The notes under the pieces are model-generated. The model was given only the letters and a program-made list of their open reading frames with translations, did no database searches and was not told where the DNA came from. A program made the translations under genes and the position numbers. A DNA stretch of 64,000 bases, from contig NZ_MWMO01000011.1 of NCBI RefSeq assembly GCF_002556635.1, positions 94,455 to 158,454 on the forward strand, read 5' to 3'. Shown here in pieces: positions 32,580-42,168 of this stretch; position 1 is the first letter of the stretch; the number at the start of each line of letters is the position of its first letter. This stretch comes from Novosphingobium sp. PC22D. GTDB lineage: Bacteria > Pseudomonadota > Alphaproteobacteria > Sphingomonadales > Sphingomonadaceae.

Positions 32580-34316
32580 ATGAGCGGCGAGGACGATTTC
32601 CGCATCCGGCCTGGCCGCATCCGTTCGACCCGTGCGCAGCAGGCGCGGCCCTTCATCGCCCAGGCGCTCGCCGCCGCACAGCGGGCCGGTGGACGCGTCT
32701 CGCGCTCCGGCCAGATCAGCAAGGGCAATCGCTCGCGGTTTGGACGCGGACAGCGCGCGACCGTGCAGGCCAATCGGCTGCTCACGAGCCGATCGCGCAA
32801 CACAGTCATCAAGACACGCGTCGTCCGTCATAGCGCGCGGGCCGCGCCGCTCTCTGCACACCTCAGCTATCTCCGCCGCGAGGGCGTCACCCGGGATGGG
32901 GAGAAGGCGCGCCTGTTCGGCCCCGCATCCGAGGACGCCGATCCGAAGGCCTTCGCCGAGCGCACCCAGGACGATCGGCATCACTTCCGGTTCATCGTCT
33001 CACCCGAGGACGCGACCGAGATGAGCGACCTCAAGTCCTTCGCGCGCGAGCTGATGGGTCAGATGGAGAAGGACCTCGGCACCAAGCTCGACTGGGTCGG
33101 CGTCGATCACTGGAACACCGACAATCCCCACGTCCACATCATCCTGCGTGGGCGCACTGATGACGGCCAGGACCTCGTCATCTCCCGCGACTACATCAAG
33201 GAGGGCATGCGCGCCCGCGCGCAGGATCTCGTCACCCAGGAGTTGGGGCCGCGCACCGAGCAGGAGATCCGGCGCAACCTGGGGCGCCAGGTCGAGGCGG
33301 AACGCTGGACCGATCTCGATCGACAGATCGCCCGCGACAGCTATCGCACGGGCGTCGCCGACCTCGCCCCACATCCCGATCGGCAGCCAGACGAATTCCA
33401 CGCGCTGAAGGTCGGTCGGCTGCGCAAGCTGGAGACACTCGGCCTCGCCGATCAGGTCGGTCCCGGCCAGTGGGTCGTATCGGAGAATGCCGAGAAGACG
33501 CTGCGCGCGCTCGGCGAGCGCGGCGACATCATCAAGCGCATCCACCGCGGCCTGACCGAACGCGGCATCGAGCGCGGCGCCGCGAGCTATGTGCTCGCCG
33601 GCGAGAGCATTGACGATCCGGTCATCGGCCGGCTGGTCGACCGCGGCCTCGATGACGAGCTGAAGGGCACGGCCTATGCCGTGGTCGACGGCACCGACGG
33701 GCGCACCCACCACATCAAGCTCGCCGATCTCGACGCCGCCGGGGACAGCGCACCGGGTTCGATCGTCGAGCTGCGCAAGTTCGACGACGCGCATGGCCGC
33801 CGGCGTGTCGCGCTCGCCGTTCGCTCGGATCTCGATATCGAGCGACAGGTCCATGCGACGGGCGCCACCTGGCTCGACCGGCAGGCCATCGCCCGCGAGC
33901 CGGTAGCGCTCGGCGGCGGCGGCTTCGGCGCGGAGGTGCGTCAGGCGATGGACCGGCGCGCCGACCATCTCATCGCCCAGGGGCTCGCCGAGCGGCAGAC
34001 GCGCGGCGTCAGCTTCTCGCCAGGGCTGATCGAAACCTTGCGCCAGCGCGAGGTCGAAGCGCTCGGGGAGAAGCTCGCGGCCGAGACCGGCCGGCCATTC
34101 TCGAAGGCCGGAATGGGCGAGTATGTGGCGGGCACTTATCGCCAGCGCTTCGCGCTCGCCTCCGGCCGCTTCGCCATGATCGACGACGGCCTCGGCTTCC
34201 AGCTCGTGCCCTGGTCGCCCTCCCTCGAACGTCACCTTGGTCAGCACGTCTCCGGCGTCTCGCGCGGCGGCGGCGTCGACTGGAGCTTCGGCCGCAATCG
34301 CGGCCTCGGCATGTAG
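32580..34316 (+). CDS. DUF3363 relaxase/mobilisation nuclease (VirD2-like, MOBP)
   Basis: The 578-aa protein has an N-terminal relaxase domain with HLSYLRREGV (candidate catalytic Tyr), HHFRFIVSPED and the metal-binding histidine motif NPHVHIILRG (about residue 183), followed by DUF3363. It nicks oriT and pilots the strand. The basic N terminus (FGRGQRATVQANR) may bind DNA. It corresponds to RlxS of ICEMlSym-R7A and TraI-type relaxases of Tn4371 ICEs. The start ATG follows the candidate oriT; traG is 26 bases downstream. Confidence 0.9.
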   Translation: MSGEDDFRIRPGRIRSTRAQQARPFIAQALAAAQRAGGRVSRSGQISKGNRSRFGRGQRATVQANRLLTSRSRNTVIKTRVVRHSARAAPLSAHLSYLRREGVTRDGEKARLFGPASEDADPKAFAERTQDDRHHFRFIVSPEDATEMSDLKSFARELMGQMEKDLGTKLDWVGVDHWNTDNPHVHIILRGRTDDGQDLVISRDYIKEGMRARAQDLVTQELGPRTEQEIRRNLGRQVEAERWTDLDRQIARDSYRTGVADLAPHPDRQPDEFHALKVGRLRKLETLGLADQVGPGQWVVSENAEKTLRALGERGDIIKRIHRGLTERGIERGAASYVLAGESIDDPVIGRLVDRGLDDELKGTAYAVVDGTDGRTHHIKLADLDAAGDSAPGSIVELRKFDDAHGRRRVALAVRSDLDIERQVHATGATWLDRQAIAREPVALGGGGFGAEVRQAMDRRADHLIAQGLAERQTRGVSFSPGLIETLRQREVEALGEKLAAETGRPFSKAGMGEYVAGTYRQRFALASGRFAMIDDGLGFQLVPWSPSLERHLGQHVSGVSRGGGVDWSFGRNRGLGM

Positions 34317-34342
34317 CCCAACCAAGAAAGGAGTGCCCCGCC

Positions 34343-36328
34343 ATGTCAGCGACAAAAATCCTCTGGGGTCAGATCCTCACCGTCTTCCTGATCGTGTTGA
34401 TGACGACCTGGGGCGCGACACAATGGACGGCCTACCGTCTCGGCTTCCAACCCCAGCTCGGACTACCCTGGTTCGAACTGGCGGGCTGGCCGATCTACTA
34501 TCCGCCCGCTTTCTTCTGGTGGTGGTATTTCTACGACGCCTATGCGCCGCCGATCTTCGTCGAGGGCGCCTATATCGCCGCGTCGGGCGGCTTCATCTCC
34601 ATCGCCGTCGCCATCGGCATGTCCGTGTGGCGAGCGCGCGAAGCGAAGAACGTGGAGACCTACGGCTCGGCCCGCTGGGCGCGGCTGGAAGAGGTGAAGG
34701 CCGCGGGCCTGCTCGGTCCGGATGGCGTCGTGCTCGGCAAACACGAGCGCGACCATCTTCGACATGACGGCCCCGAGCATGTGCTGTGCTTCGCGCCGAC
34801 GCGTTCCGGCAAGGGCGTGGGCCTGGTCGTGCCCTCGCTCCTGACCTGGCCGGGCTCAGCGATCGTCCATGACATCAAGGGCGAGAACTGGACGCTCACC
34901 GCCGGCTATCGCGCTCGGCATGGCCGCGTGCTGCTCTTCGATCCCACAAACGCGAAGTCGGCCGCCTACAATCCGTTGCTCGAGGTGCGACGCGGCGAGT
35001 GGGAAGTCCGCGACGTGCAGAACATCGCCGACATCCTTGTCGACCCGGAAGGCTCGCTCGAGAAGCGGAACCACTGGGAAAAGACGTCGCACGCGCTGCT
35101 GGTCGGCGCGATCCTGCACGTCCTCTATGCCGAGGCGGACAAGACATTGGCAGGCGTCGCCGCCTTCCTATCCGATCCGAAGCGCCCGATCGAGTCGACC
35201 CTCGCGGCGATGATGAAGACCGCCCATCTCGGCGAGGCCGGCCCGCATCCCGTCATCGCCAGCGCTGCGCGCGAGTTGCTCAACAAATCCGACAACGAAC
35301 GCTCCGGCGTGCTGTCGACCGCGATGTCGTTCCTCGGTCTGTATCGCGATCCCGTCGTGGCCGAAGTCACCCGCCGCTGCGACTGGCGCATCGCCGACAT
35401 GGTCGGGGGCAAGCATCCGACCACGCTCTACCTCGTGGTGCCGCCCTCCGACATCAACCGGACCAAACCCTTGATCCGACTGATCCTCAACCAAGTCGGG
35501 CGCCGGTTGACCGAGGACTTGCAGGCGAAGGGCAACCGACACCGCCTGCTGCTCATGCTCGACGAGTTTCCGGCCCTCGGGCGCCTGGACTTCTTCGAGA
35601 GCGCGCTCGCCTTCATGGCGGGATACGGGCTGAAGGCCTTCCTCATCGCCCAGTCGCTGAACCAGATTGAGAAAGCCTATGGCCCGAACAATTCCATCCT
35701 CGACAACTGCCATGTGCGCGTGAGCTTCGCGACCAATGACGAGCGCACAGCCAAACGCGTTTCGGACGCGCTCGGCACCGCCACCGAGATGAAGGCGATG
35801 AAGAACTATGCCGGTCATCGGCTTTCGCCCTGGCTCGGCCACATGATGGTGTCGCGCTCGGAGACCGCCCGGCAATTGCTCACGCCGGGCGAGATCATGC
35901 AGCTTCCGCCGTCCGACGAGATCGTCATGGTCGCCGGCATCCCCCCGATCCGCGCGAAGAAGGCCCGCTACTACGAGGATCGGAGATTTCAGGAACGCAT
36001 CCTGACGCCGCCCGGCCTGACCAAACCGGCGAGCGCAAGGGCAGACGATTGGAGCACGCTGGCCTTGCCCGAACGGCCGGTGCTGACCACGCCCGTCGCC
36101 GTGGACGACGTGGCCGATGACGATCCGACGGATTCCGAGCGCCGGCATCAGCCCGAACTGAGCCGAACCAAGACCGTCGAGCGCAAGCCGATCATCGAAA
36201 ACGAATTCGAGATTGATCCCCGCGATGATGTCGACGAGGATGCCGCCCGCCTCAGCCGCATGACGCAGACGATGCGCCAGGTCGCGCGCCAAGCCTCGCT
36301 CGATCCGGGCGACGGCATCGAGTTGTAG
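34343..36328 (+). CDS. traG: TraG/VirD4 coupling protein
   Basis: The 661-aa inner-membrane ATPase has two N-terminal membrane segments, the coupling-protein motif ETYGSARWA, Walker A APTRSGKGVG (about residue 153) and Walker B LLLMLDEFPALG. It hands the relaxosome to the trb secretion channel. GAAAGGAG lies before the ATG. The C-terminal 90 residues are acidic and charged, usual for this clade. Confidence 0.95.
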   Translation: MSATKILWGQILTVFLIVLMTTWGATQWTAYRLGFQPQLGLPWFELAGWPIYYPPAFFWWWYFYDAYAPPIFVEGAYIAASGGFISIAVAIGMSVWRAREAKNVETYGSARWARLEEVKAAGLLGPDGVVLGKHERDHLRHDGPEHVLCFAPTRSGKGVGLVVPSLLTWPGSAIVHDIKGENWTLTAGYRARHGRVLLFDPTNAKSAAYNPLLEVRRGEWEVRDVQNIADILVDPEGSLEKRNHWEKTSHALLVGAILHVLYAEADKTLAGVAAFLSDPKRPIESTLAAMMKTAHLGEAGPHPVIASAARELLNKSDNERSGVLSTAMSFLGLYRDPVVAEVTRRCDWRIADMVGGKHPTTLYLVVPPSDINRTKPLIRLILNQVGRRLTEDLQAKGNRHRLLLMLDEFPALGRLDFFESALAFMAGYGLKAFLIAQSLNQIEKAYGPNNSILDNCHVRVSFATNDERTAKRVSDALGTATEMKAMKNYAGHRLSPWLGHMMVSRSETARQLLTPGEIMQLPPSDEIVMVAGIPPIRAKKARYYEDRRFQERILTPPGLTKPASARADDWSTLALPERPVLTTPVAVDDVADDDPTDSERRHQPELSRTKTVERKPIIENEFEIDPRDDVDEDAARLSRMTQTMRQVARQASLDPGDGIEL

Positions 36329-36337
36329 GAGGCGCCG

Positions 36338-36769
36338 ATGAGCAAGCTTCCGAAGAAGCAGCGCCTATCCGTCTATCTCGACCCGGACGTCATGAAGGCG
36401 CTCGCGGCCCATGCCGCACGGCGAGACCTCTCCCTGTCGCTGGTCGCCGAGGCCGGTATCGCCTCTTTCCTCTCGCCAGACGCGGCAGAACGGCAGGAAG
36501 CGGCGACCACGAAGCGGCTCGATCAGCTCGACCGCCGCATGGCGCGCATGGAGCGCGATGTCGGCATATCGGTCGAAACGCTCGCCGTGTTCATCCGCTT
36601 CTGGCTGACGTCCAATCCGCCGTTGCCCGAGCCGGCACAGGTTGCGGCGCGCGCCAAGGCGGCGGAGCGCTACGAAGCTTTCGTCACCGCCCTGGGCCGA
36701 CGACTCGCGCAGGGACCAAAGCTCAGACAAGAAATTGCCGAAGACATTCCCGCGCGCGACGCGGAATAA
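36338..36769 (+). CDS. CopG-type ribbon-helix-helix regulator
   Basis: The 143-aa protein begins with an RHH domain (KKQRLSVYLDPDVMKALAAHAARRDLSLS, in two pieces of 15 and 14 residues) followed by a coiled segment. It lies between traG and trbB, where Tn4371-type elements carry a regulator gene; control of the trb operon is likely but inferred. Confidence 0.82.
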   Translation: MSKLPKKQRLSVYLDPDVMKALAAHAARRDLSLSLVAEAGIASFLSPDAAERQEAATTKRLDQLDRRMARMERDVGISVETLAVFIRFWLTSNPPLPEPAQVAARAKAAERYEAFVTALGRRLAQGPKLRQEIAEDIPARDAE

Positions 36770-36938
36770 TCACTGATCTCCGCATCGCAAGTATTCTGTC
36801 CTTCCGCCGTTTCCCTGTCTTTGTACGCCACAGTACGACGGCCACATGATGGTTGTTGTCAGGCCATGATTTCTGCCTCTTCTACTCATCCCCGATGCAG
36901 GGCCGCCTGTCGCGGTCCCGCAAAAGAACGGGGACGAC

Positions 36939-37922
36939 GTGGCGACCACTCACCAGAAATCGGAGGCGATCCTTCGCGGTGCGCGCATGCTGCGCACGGC
37001 CCTCGGGTCCGCGATCGCCACCTTTCTGGAAGATCCCGCGATCGTCGAGGTGATGCTCAATCCCGATGGGCGGCTCTGGGTCGACCGGCTTTCGGAGGGT
37101 CTTTCCGACACCGGTGAACGGCTGTCGCCTGCCGATGGCGAGCGGATCATCCGTCTGGTCGCGCATCACGTCGGCGCCGAGGTTCATCCAGGCGCTCCGC
37201 GCGTCTCGGCTGAGCTGCCCGAAACGGGGGAGCGGTTCGAGGGGCTGTTACCCCCCGTCGTGTCCGCCCCAGCCTTCGCGATCCGCAAGCCCGCCGTGGC
37301 GGTGTTCACGCTCGACGATTACGTCGCCGCCGGCATCATGCAGGCAGGCCAGGCCGAGGCGCTGCGCATCGCGGTCAGCGAACGTCGCAACATCCTCGTC
37401 GCCGGCGGCACCTCCACCGGCAAGACCACGCTCACGAACGCGCTTCTGGCCGAGATCGCGAAGACCTCGGACCGGGTCATCGTCATCGAGGACACGCGCG
37501 AGCTGCAATGCACGGCGCCGAACCTTGTCGCCATGCGGACCAAGGACGGCGTCATCACGCTCTCAGAGCTGGTCCGATCTTCCCTGCGTTTTCGACCGGA
37601 CCGCATCCCGATCGGCGAGGTTCGCGGCGCCGAGGCGCTCGACCTGTTGAAGGCATGGGGCACCGGGCATCCCGGCGGCATCGGGACCATCCATGCGGGG
37701 ACTGCGCTCGGCGCTCTTCGCCGTCTCGAGCAGCTCATTCAGGAAGCCGTTGTGACCGTCCCGCGCGCGCTGATCGCCGAGACGATCGATCTGGTCGCTG
37801 TGCTCTCCGGCCGCGGCTCTTCGCGCCGCCTCGCCGAACTCGCCGGTGTCGAAGGCCTCGGCCCCGATGGCGACTACCGCGTCACCCCCGCAAGCCAGCC
37901 CCCCACAGGAGACTCGTCATGA
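36939..37922 (+). CDS. trbB: TrbB, conjugation ATPase (VirB11 family)
   Basis: The 327-aa protein starts at GTG after GGGGA. It has Walker [11 protein letters not shown] (about residue 153), Walker B-type [12 protein letters not shown] and the His box [13 protein letters not shown]. It powers pilus assembly and transport. It overlaps trbC by 4 bases. The 170 bases upstream have no gene and probably hold the trb promoter. Confidence 0.94.
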   Translation: MATTHQKSEAILRGARMLRTALGSAIATFLEDPAIVEVMLNPDGRLWVDRLSEGLSDTGERLSPADGERIIRLVAHHVGAEVHPGAPRVSAELPETGERFEGLLPPVVSAPAFAIRKPAVAVFTLDDYVAAGIMQAGQAEALRIAVSERRNILVAGGTSTGKTTLTNALLAEIAKTSDRVIVIEDTRELQCTAPNLVAMRTKDGVITLSELVRSSLRFRPDRIPIGEVRGAEALDLLKAWGTGHPGGIGTIHAGTALGALRRLEQLIQEAVVTVPRALIAETIDLVAVLSGRGSSRRLAELAGVEGLGPDGDYRVTPASQPPTGDSS

Positions 37923-38251
37923 TCAAGCATGCCTTGCGCATACGCCGCCATATCGCAACGGCGGTGTCCGTCACCTTTCTCACGTTCGCGCTGGCGCCAG
38001 CCGCTCACGCGTCCGGTTCGTCGATGCCGTGGGAAGCCCCGCTGCAATCCATCCTCGAATCCATCGAGGGGCCGGTCGCCAAGATCATCGCCGTGATGAT
38101 CATCATCATCACCGGCCTGACGCTCGCCTTTGGCGACACCTCGGGCGGTGCACGCCGCCTGATCCAGATCGTGTTCGGCCTGTCGATCGCGTTCGCCGCA
38201 TCGAGCTTCTTCCTGTCGTTCTTCTCCTTCGGTGGCGGAGCGCTCGTCTGA
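37919..38251 (+). CDS. trbC: TrbC, conjugative pilin precursor (VirB2 family)
   Basis: The 110-aa protein has a long signal sequence ending near AHA, then two hydrophobic segments (AKIIAVMIIIITGLTLAFG; FGLSIAFAASSFFLSFF). This is the form of a pilin processed by TraF, which is encoded upstream. Its stop overlaps the trbD start. Confidence 0.92.
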   Translation: MIKHALRIRRHIATAVSVTFLTFALAPAAHASGSSMPWEAPLQSILESIEGPVAKIIAVMIIIITGLTLAFGDTSGGARRLIQIVFGLSIAFAASSFFLSFFSFGGGALV

Positions 38252-38532
38252 TGGCCGAAGGCGCGGATCATGGCGGCGAGGTGCCGGGCTTCTCGGTCCC
38301 GGTCCACCGGGCGCTGACCGAGCACATCTTGCTCGGCGGCGCGCCGCGCTCTCTCGCCATTCTCAACGGCACGCTGGCGGCCGCCCTCGGCCTCGGCCTT
38401 CGCCTCTGGCTAGTCGGCCTGGGACTTTGGGCCGTGGGCCATTTCGCCGCCGTCTGGGCGGCGAAGCGCGATCCGCAGTTCGTCGACGTCGTGCGCAAGC
38501 ATCTGCGCATTCCTGGCCACCTGTCGGTCTGA
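38251..38532 (+). CDS. trbD: TrbD (VirB3 family)
   Basis: The 93-aa protein has the VirB3 start FSVPVHRALTEHILLGGAPR and one hydrophobic hairpin. It is an inner-membrane part of the mating channel that works with the TrbE ATPase. Its TGATG start overlaps the trbC stop. Confidence 0.92.
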   Translation: MAEGADHGGEVPGFSVPVHRALTEHILLGGAPRSLAILNGTLAAALGLGLRLWLVGLGLWAVGHFAAVWAAKRDPQFVDVVRKHLRIPGHLSV

Positions 38533-38543
38533 GGAGCGCCGCG

Positions 38544-41000
38544 ATGATGAACCTCGCCGAATATCGCAACCGCAACACCCGGCTTGCCGACTTCCTGCCC
38601 TGGGCCGCGCTCGCCGGCGAAGGCGTCGTCCTCAACAAGGATGGCAGCCTCCAGCGCACCGCGCGCTTCCGCGGTCCCGATCTTGACAGCGCCGTGCCGG
38701 CCGAGCTGGTGGCTGTCGCCGGCCGATTGAACAATGCCTTCCGGCGGCTCGGCTCCGGCTGGGCCATCTTTGTCGAGGCGCAGCGCCACGGCGCCGCGAC
38801 CTATCCCGCCAGCACGTTCGCCGACAGCGCTTCCGCGCTGGTCGACGCCGAGCGCAAGGCGGACTTCGAGGAGGCCGGCGCCCATTTCGAGTCCGGCTAC
38901 TTCCTCACCTTCCTGTACCTGCCGCCGGCCGAGGACGCCGCCCGCGCCGAAACATGGCTCTACGAGGGCCGCGATCACGCGGGCGTCGACGCCCACGAGA
39001 TTCTGCGTGGCTTCATCGATCGCACCGACCGCATCTTGAACCTCATCGACGCATTCATGCCGGAATGCGCCTGGCTCGATGACGCCGAGACGCTCACATA
39101 CCTGCATTCGACCATCTCGACGAAGCGGCATCGGGTCCGCGTTCCCGAGACGCCGATGTATCTCGACGCGCTGCTCGCCGATCAGCCGCTCACCGGCGGG
39201 CTCGAACCGCGCCTGGGCGAGACGAACCTTCGCATCCTCACCATCGTCGGTTTCCCGTCCGCGACGACACCCGGCATCCTCGACGAGCTGAACCGGCTCG
39301 CCTTTCCCTATCGCTGGTCGACGCGGGCGATCCTGCTCGACAAGACCGACGCGACCAAGCTGGTGACGAAGATCCGGCGGCAATGGTTCGCGAAGCGCAA
39401 GTCCATCGCCGCCATCCTCAAGGAAATCATGACGAACGAGGCCTCGGCCCTCGTCGATACCGATGCGGCGAACAAGGCGGCCGACGCCGACATGGCGCTT
39501 CAGGAGCTTGGCGCCGATTACGCCGGCCAAGCCTATGTGACCGCCACGATCACGGTCTGGGATGATGACCCTCGCATTGCCGCCGAGAAGCTGCGGCTGG
39601 TGGAGAAGGTCATCCAGGGCCGCGACTTCACTGCGATGGCCGAGACCATCAATGCCGTGGACGCCTGGCTGGGCTCGCTGCCCGGCCACGTCTACGCCAA
39701 TGTCCGCCAGCCGCCCATCAGCACATTGAATCTCGCCCACATGATCCCGCTGTCGGCGGTGTGGGCGGGACCGGAACGGGACGAGCACTTCGATGCACCC
39801 CCACTGCTTTACGGCAGAACGGAGGGCTCGACCCCGTTCCGGCTTTCCATCCATGTCGGCGACGTCGGCCATACGCTGATCGTCGGGCCGACCGGCGCCG
39901 GCAAATCGGTGTTGCTCGCGCTCATGGCGCTCCAGTTCCGGCGCTATCCGCGATCCCAGGTCTTCGCCTTCGACTTCGGCGGATCGATCCGCGCGGCGGC
40001 CCTCGCCATGCGGGGCGACTGGCATGATCTCGGCGGCGGATTGACGGACGGAGCCGACGACAGCGTGTCGCTCCAACCGCTGGCCCGCATCGACGATGTC
40101 GCCGAGCGCGCTTGGGCTTCCGACTGGCTGATCGCGATTCTCTCCCGCGAGAGCGTGCCGGTCTCCCCCGAGGTCAAGGAGCACCTCTGGTCGGCCCTGT
40201 CATCGTTGGCGTCAGCACCGGTCGCGGAGCGCACGTTGACCGGCTTGTCCGTCCTCCTCCAGTCAAATGATCTGAAGCAGGCGCTGAGACCCTATTGCGT
40301 CGGCGGACCATATGGCCGGTTACTGGACGCCGAGTCCGAACATCTCGGCGAGGCGGATGTCCAGGCCTTCGAGACCGAGGGATTGATCGGAACCGGCGCG
40401 GCCGCCGCCGTGCTCGCCTATCTCTTCCACCGCATCGAAGACCGCCTCGACGGCCGACCGACGCTGCTGATCGTCGATGAGGGTTGGCTCGCGCTCGATG
40501 ACGAGAGTTTCGCCGGACAGCTCCGCGAGTGGCTGAAGACGCTGCGCAAGAAGAACGCCAGCGTCATCTTCGCCACGCAGTCGCTCTCCGACATCGATGG
40601 CTCGGCGATTGCGCCCGCCATCATCGAGAGCTGCCAGACCCGCATTCTCCTGCCGAATGAACGGGCGATCGAGCCGCAGATCACCGCCATCTATCGCCGC
40701 TTCGGTCTCAACGATCGCCAGATCGAGATCCTCGCGCGGGCGATGCCCAAGCGCGACTATTACTGCCAGAGCCGCAGGGGAAACCGGCTGTTCGAGCTGG
40801 GTCTGTCGGACGTGGCCCTGGCGCTGTGCGCCGCCTCATCCAAACAGCACCAGGCGATGATCGCCGATGTTCACGCCCGCAGCGGCACGGACAGGTTTCT
40901 CGCGGATTGGCTCGTGGCGAACCGGCTCGACTGGGCCGCGGACCTCATCGCCGATCTCACCAATGTCACTCAACAAAGCGATCCGGAGGCACGCCCATGA
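38544..41000 (+). CDS. trbE: TrbE, conjugation ATPase (VirB4 family)
   Basis: The 818-aa protein has Walker A VGPTGAGKSVLLAL (about residue 448), Walker B TLLIVDEGWLALDD and the late ATQSLSDI motif. TrbE is the large energy-giving ATPase of the P-type secretion system. It starts at ATGATG after GAGGAG and overlaps trbJ by 4 bases. Confidence 0.95.
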   Translation: MMNLAEYRNRNTRLADFLPWAALAGEGVVLNKDGSLQRTARFRGPDLDSAVPAELVAVAGRLNNAFRRLGSGWAIFVEAQRHGAATYPASTFADSASALVDAERKADFEEAGAHFESGYFLTFLYLPPAEDAARAETWLYEGRDHAGVDAHEILRGFIDRTDRILNLIDAFMPECAWLDDAETLTYLHSTISTKRHRVRVPETPMYLDALLADQPLTGGLEPRLGETNLRILTIVGFPSATTPGILDELNRLAFPYRWSTRAILLDKTDATKLVTKIRRQWFAKRKSIAAILKEIMTNEASALVDTDAANKAADADMALQELGADYAGQAYVTATITVWDDDPRIAAEKLRLVEKVIQGRDFTAMAETINAVDAWLGSLPGHVYANVRQPPISTLNLAHMIPLSAVWAGPERDEHFDAPPLLYGRTEGSTPFRLSIHVGDVGHTLIVGPTGAGKSVLLALMALQFRRYPRSQVFAFDFGGSIRAAALAMRGDWHDLGGGLTDGADDSVSLQPLARIDDVAERAWASDWLIAILSRESVPVSPEVKEHLWSALSSLASAPVAERTLTGLSVLLQSNDLKQALRPYCVGGPYGRLLDAESEHLGEADVQAFETEGLIGTGAAAAVLAYLFHRIEDRLDGRPTLLIVDEGWLALDDESFAGQLREWLKTLRKKNASVIFATQSLSDIDGSAIAPAIIESCQTRILLPNERAIEPQITAIYRRFGLNDRQIEILARAMPKRDYYCQSRRGNRLFELGLSDVALALCAASSKQHQAMIADVHARSGTDRFLADWLVANRLDWAADLIADLTNVTQQSDPEARP

Positions 41001-41767
41001 CCCGTTCCGTTCACACCCTTACACGCACCCTGCGCATGACGGCCGCACTCCTAGCGGCCCCGCTCGCACTGTCACCCATCTTCGCGCCGCCCGCCGCCGC
41101 GCAATGGATCGTCTATGATCCGACAAACTACGCTCAGAACGTGCTGACGGCGGCGCGCACGCTCCAGCAGGTCAATCAGCAGATCACTCAGCTTCAGAAC
41201 GAAGCGACCATGCTGATCAACCAGGCGCGCAACCTCGCGAGCCTGCCTTACTCGTCGCTCCAACAGCTCCAGCAGTCTGTCCAGCGCACGCAGCAGCTCC
41301 TGCAACAGGCGCAGGGCATCGCCCTCAACGTCCAGCAGATCGACCGTGCGTTTCAGACCACCTACGGCAACGCTTCGATGTCGGCTTCCGATCAGGCGCT
41401 CGTCGCGCAGGCACGCGAGCGCTGGCAGAACACCGTCGGCGGCTTGCAGGATGCCATGCGCGTCCAGGCCGGCGTGGTCGGCAACATCGACACCAATCGC
41501 ACCGAGATGTCGGCGCTGATTGGCCAGAGCCAGGGCGCGACCGGCGCGCTCCAGGCGACGCAGGCCGGCAATCAGCTCCTCGCCCTGCAAGCGCAGCAGC
41601 TCGCCGATCTCACCGCCGTCGTCGCCGCCAACGGGCGCGCCCAGAGCCTCTCCGAGGCCGAGCGCGCCGCGGCCGCCGAACAGGGCCGCGAGCAGCGTCG
41701 GCGATTCCTGACGCCCGGCAGCGGCTATCAGCCGGGCAACGCCCGCATGTTCCCGAGCGGCAACTGA
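40997..41767 (+). CDS. trbJ: TrbJ (VirB5-like minor pilus protein)
   Basis: The 256-aa periplasmic protein has a signal peptide ending PPAAAQ and a long Gln-rich helical region (LQQLQQSVQRTQQLLQQAQ). This matches TrbJ, which is needed at the pilus tip or for mating contact. It follows trbE directly. Confidence 0.92.
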   Translation: MTRSVHTLTRTLRMTAALLAAPLALSPIFAPPAAAQWIVYDPTNYAQNVLTAARTLQQVNQQITQLQNEATMLINQARNLASLPYSSLQQLQQSVQRTQQLLQQAQGIALNVQQIDRAFQTTYGNASMSASDQALVAQARERWQNTVGGLQDAMRVQAGVVGNIDTNRTEMSALIGQSQGATGALQATQAGNQLLALQAQQLADLTAVVAANGRAQSLSEAERAAAAEQGREQRRRFLTPGSGYQPGNARMFPSGN

Positions 41768-41777
41768 GGGCCTGGCG

Positions 41778-42164
41778 ATGGACGGCAAGGTATTCGCCCG
41801 GGTCGGCGCCGTGGCGTTCGTCGCTGTCGCGATCACGGCGACAGCGATCGAGATGACCCGGAAAGAGGAAGCGCCTGAGCGGTGGCCGTCCGGCCGTGTG
41901 ATCGAAGCTCCGGCCGATCCCCTGCGCGACGCGCTCATCCGCTGCCAGGCGCTCGGCGAAGAGGGGCCGCGCGATCCGGACTGCCGCCGCGCCTGGGCGG
42001 AGAATCGCCACCGCTTCCTCGCGCCAGGCGCCCGTCCCGCCGAGCGGTTACCGGACATGCCGCCCGCACCGCGGGATGGCTTCACGCCACCGTCACAACG
42101 GACCAACCCACAGGCCCCGACACCCGCCGCGCCGAACACGCCTCAGCTCGACGAGGCACGGTAG
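41778..42164 (+). CDS. TrbK-alt, putative entry-exclusion protein
   Basis: The 128-aa protein has one N-terminal membrane segment and the TrbK-alt core PLRDALIRCQALGEEGPRDP followed by DCRRAWAENR, then a Pro-rich tail. These proteins occupy the trbJ-trbL interval in Tn4371-type ICEs and are thought to block redundant transfer between carriers. Confidence 0.85.
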   Translation: MDGKVFARVGAVAFVAVAITATAIEMTRKEEAPERWPSGRVIEAPADPLRDALIRCQALGEEGPRDPDCRRAWAENRHRFLAPGARPAERLPDMPPAPRDGFTPPSQRTNPQAPTPAAPNTPQLDEAR

Positions 42165-42168
42165 CATC

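Noticed and set aside
32332..32583. 83-codon frame starting at the transglycosylase stop
   Set aside because: Arg/Ala/Gly-rich with no motif and lying across the repeats of the candidate oriT; only the ATGA overlap speaks for it.
33000..34355. 451-codon open frame antisense to the relaxase gene
   Set aside because: High-GC shadow frame; no ribosome site, no family motifs, and the plus-strand relaxase is unmistakable.
38268..40184. 638-codon open frame antisense to trbD-trbE
   Set aside because: Shadow of trbE in GC-rich DNA; composition rich in Arg, Gly and His with no domain.
41072..42139. 355-codon open frame antisense to trbJ
   Set aside because: Low-complexity antisense of the Gln-rich trbJ region.
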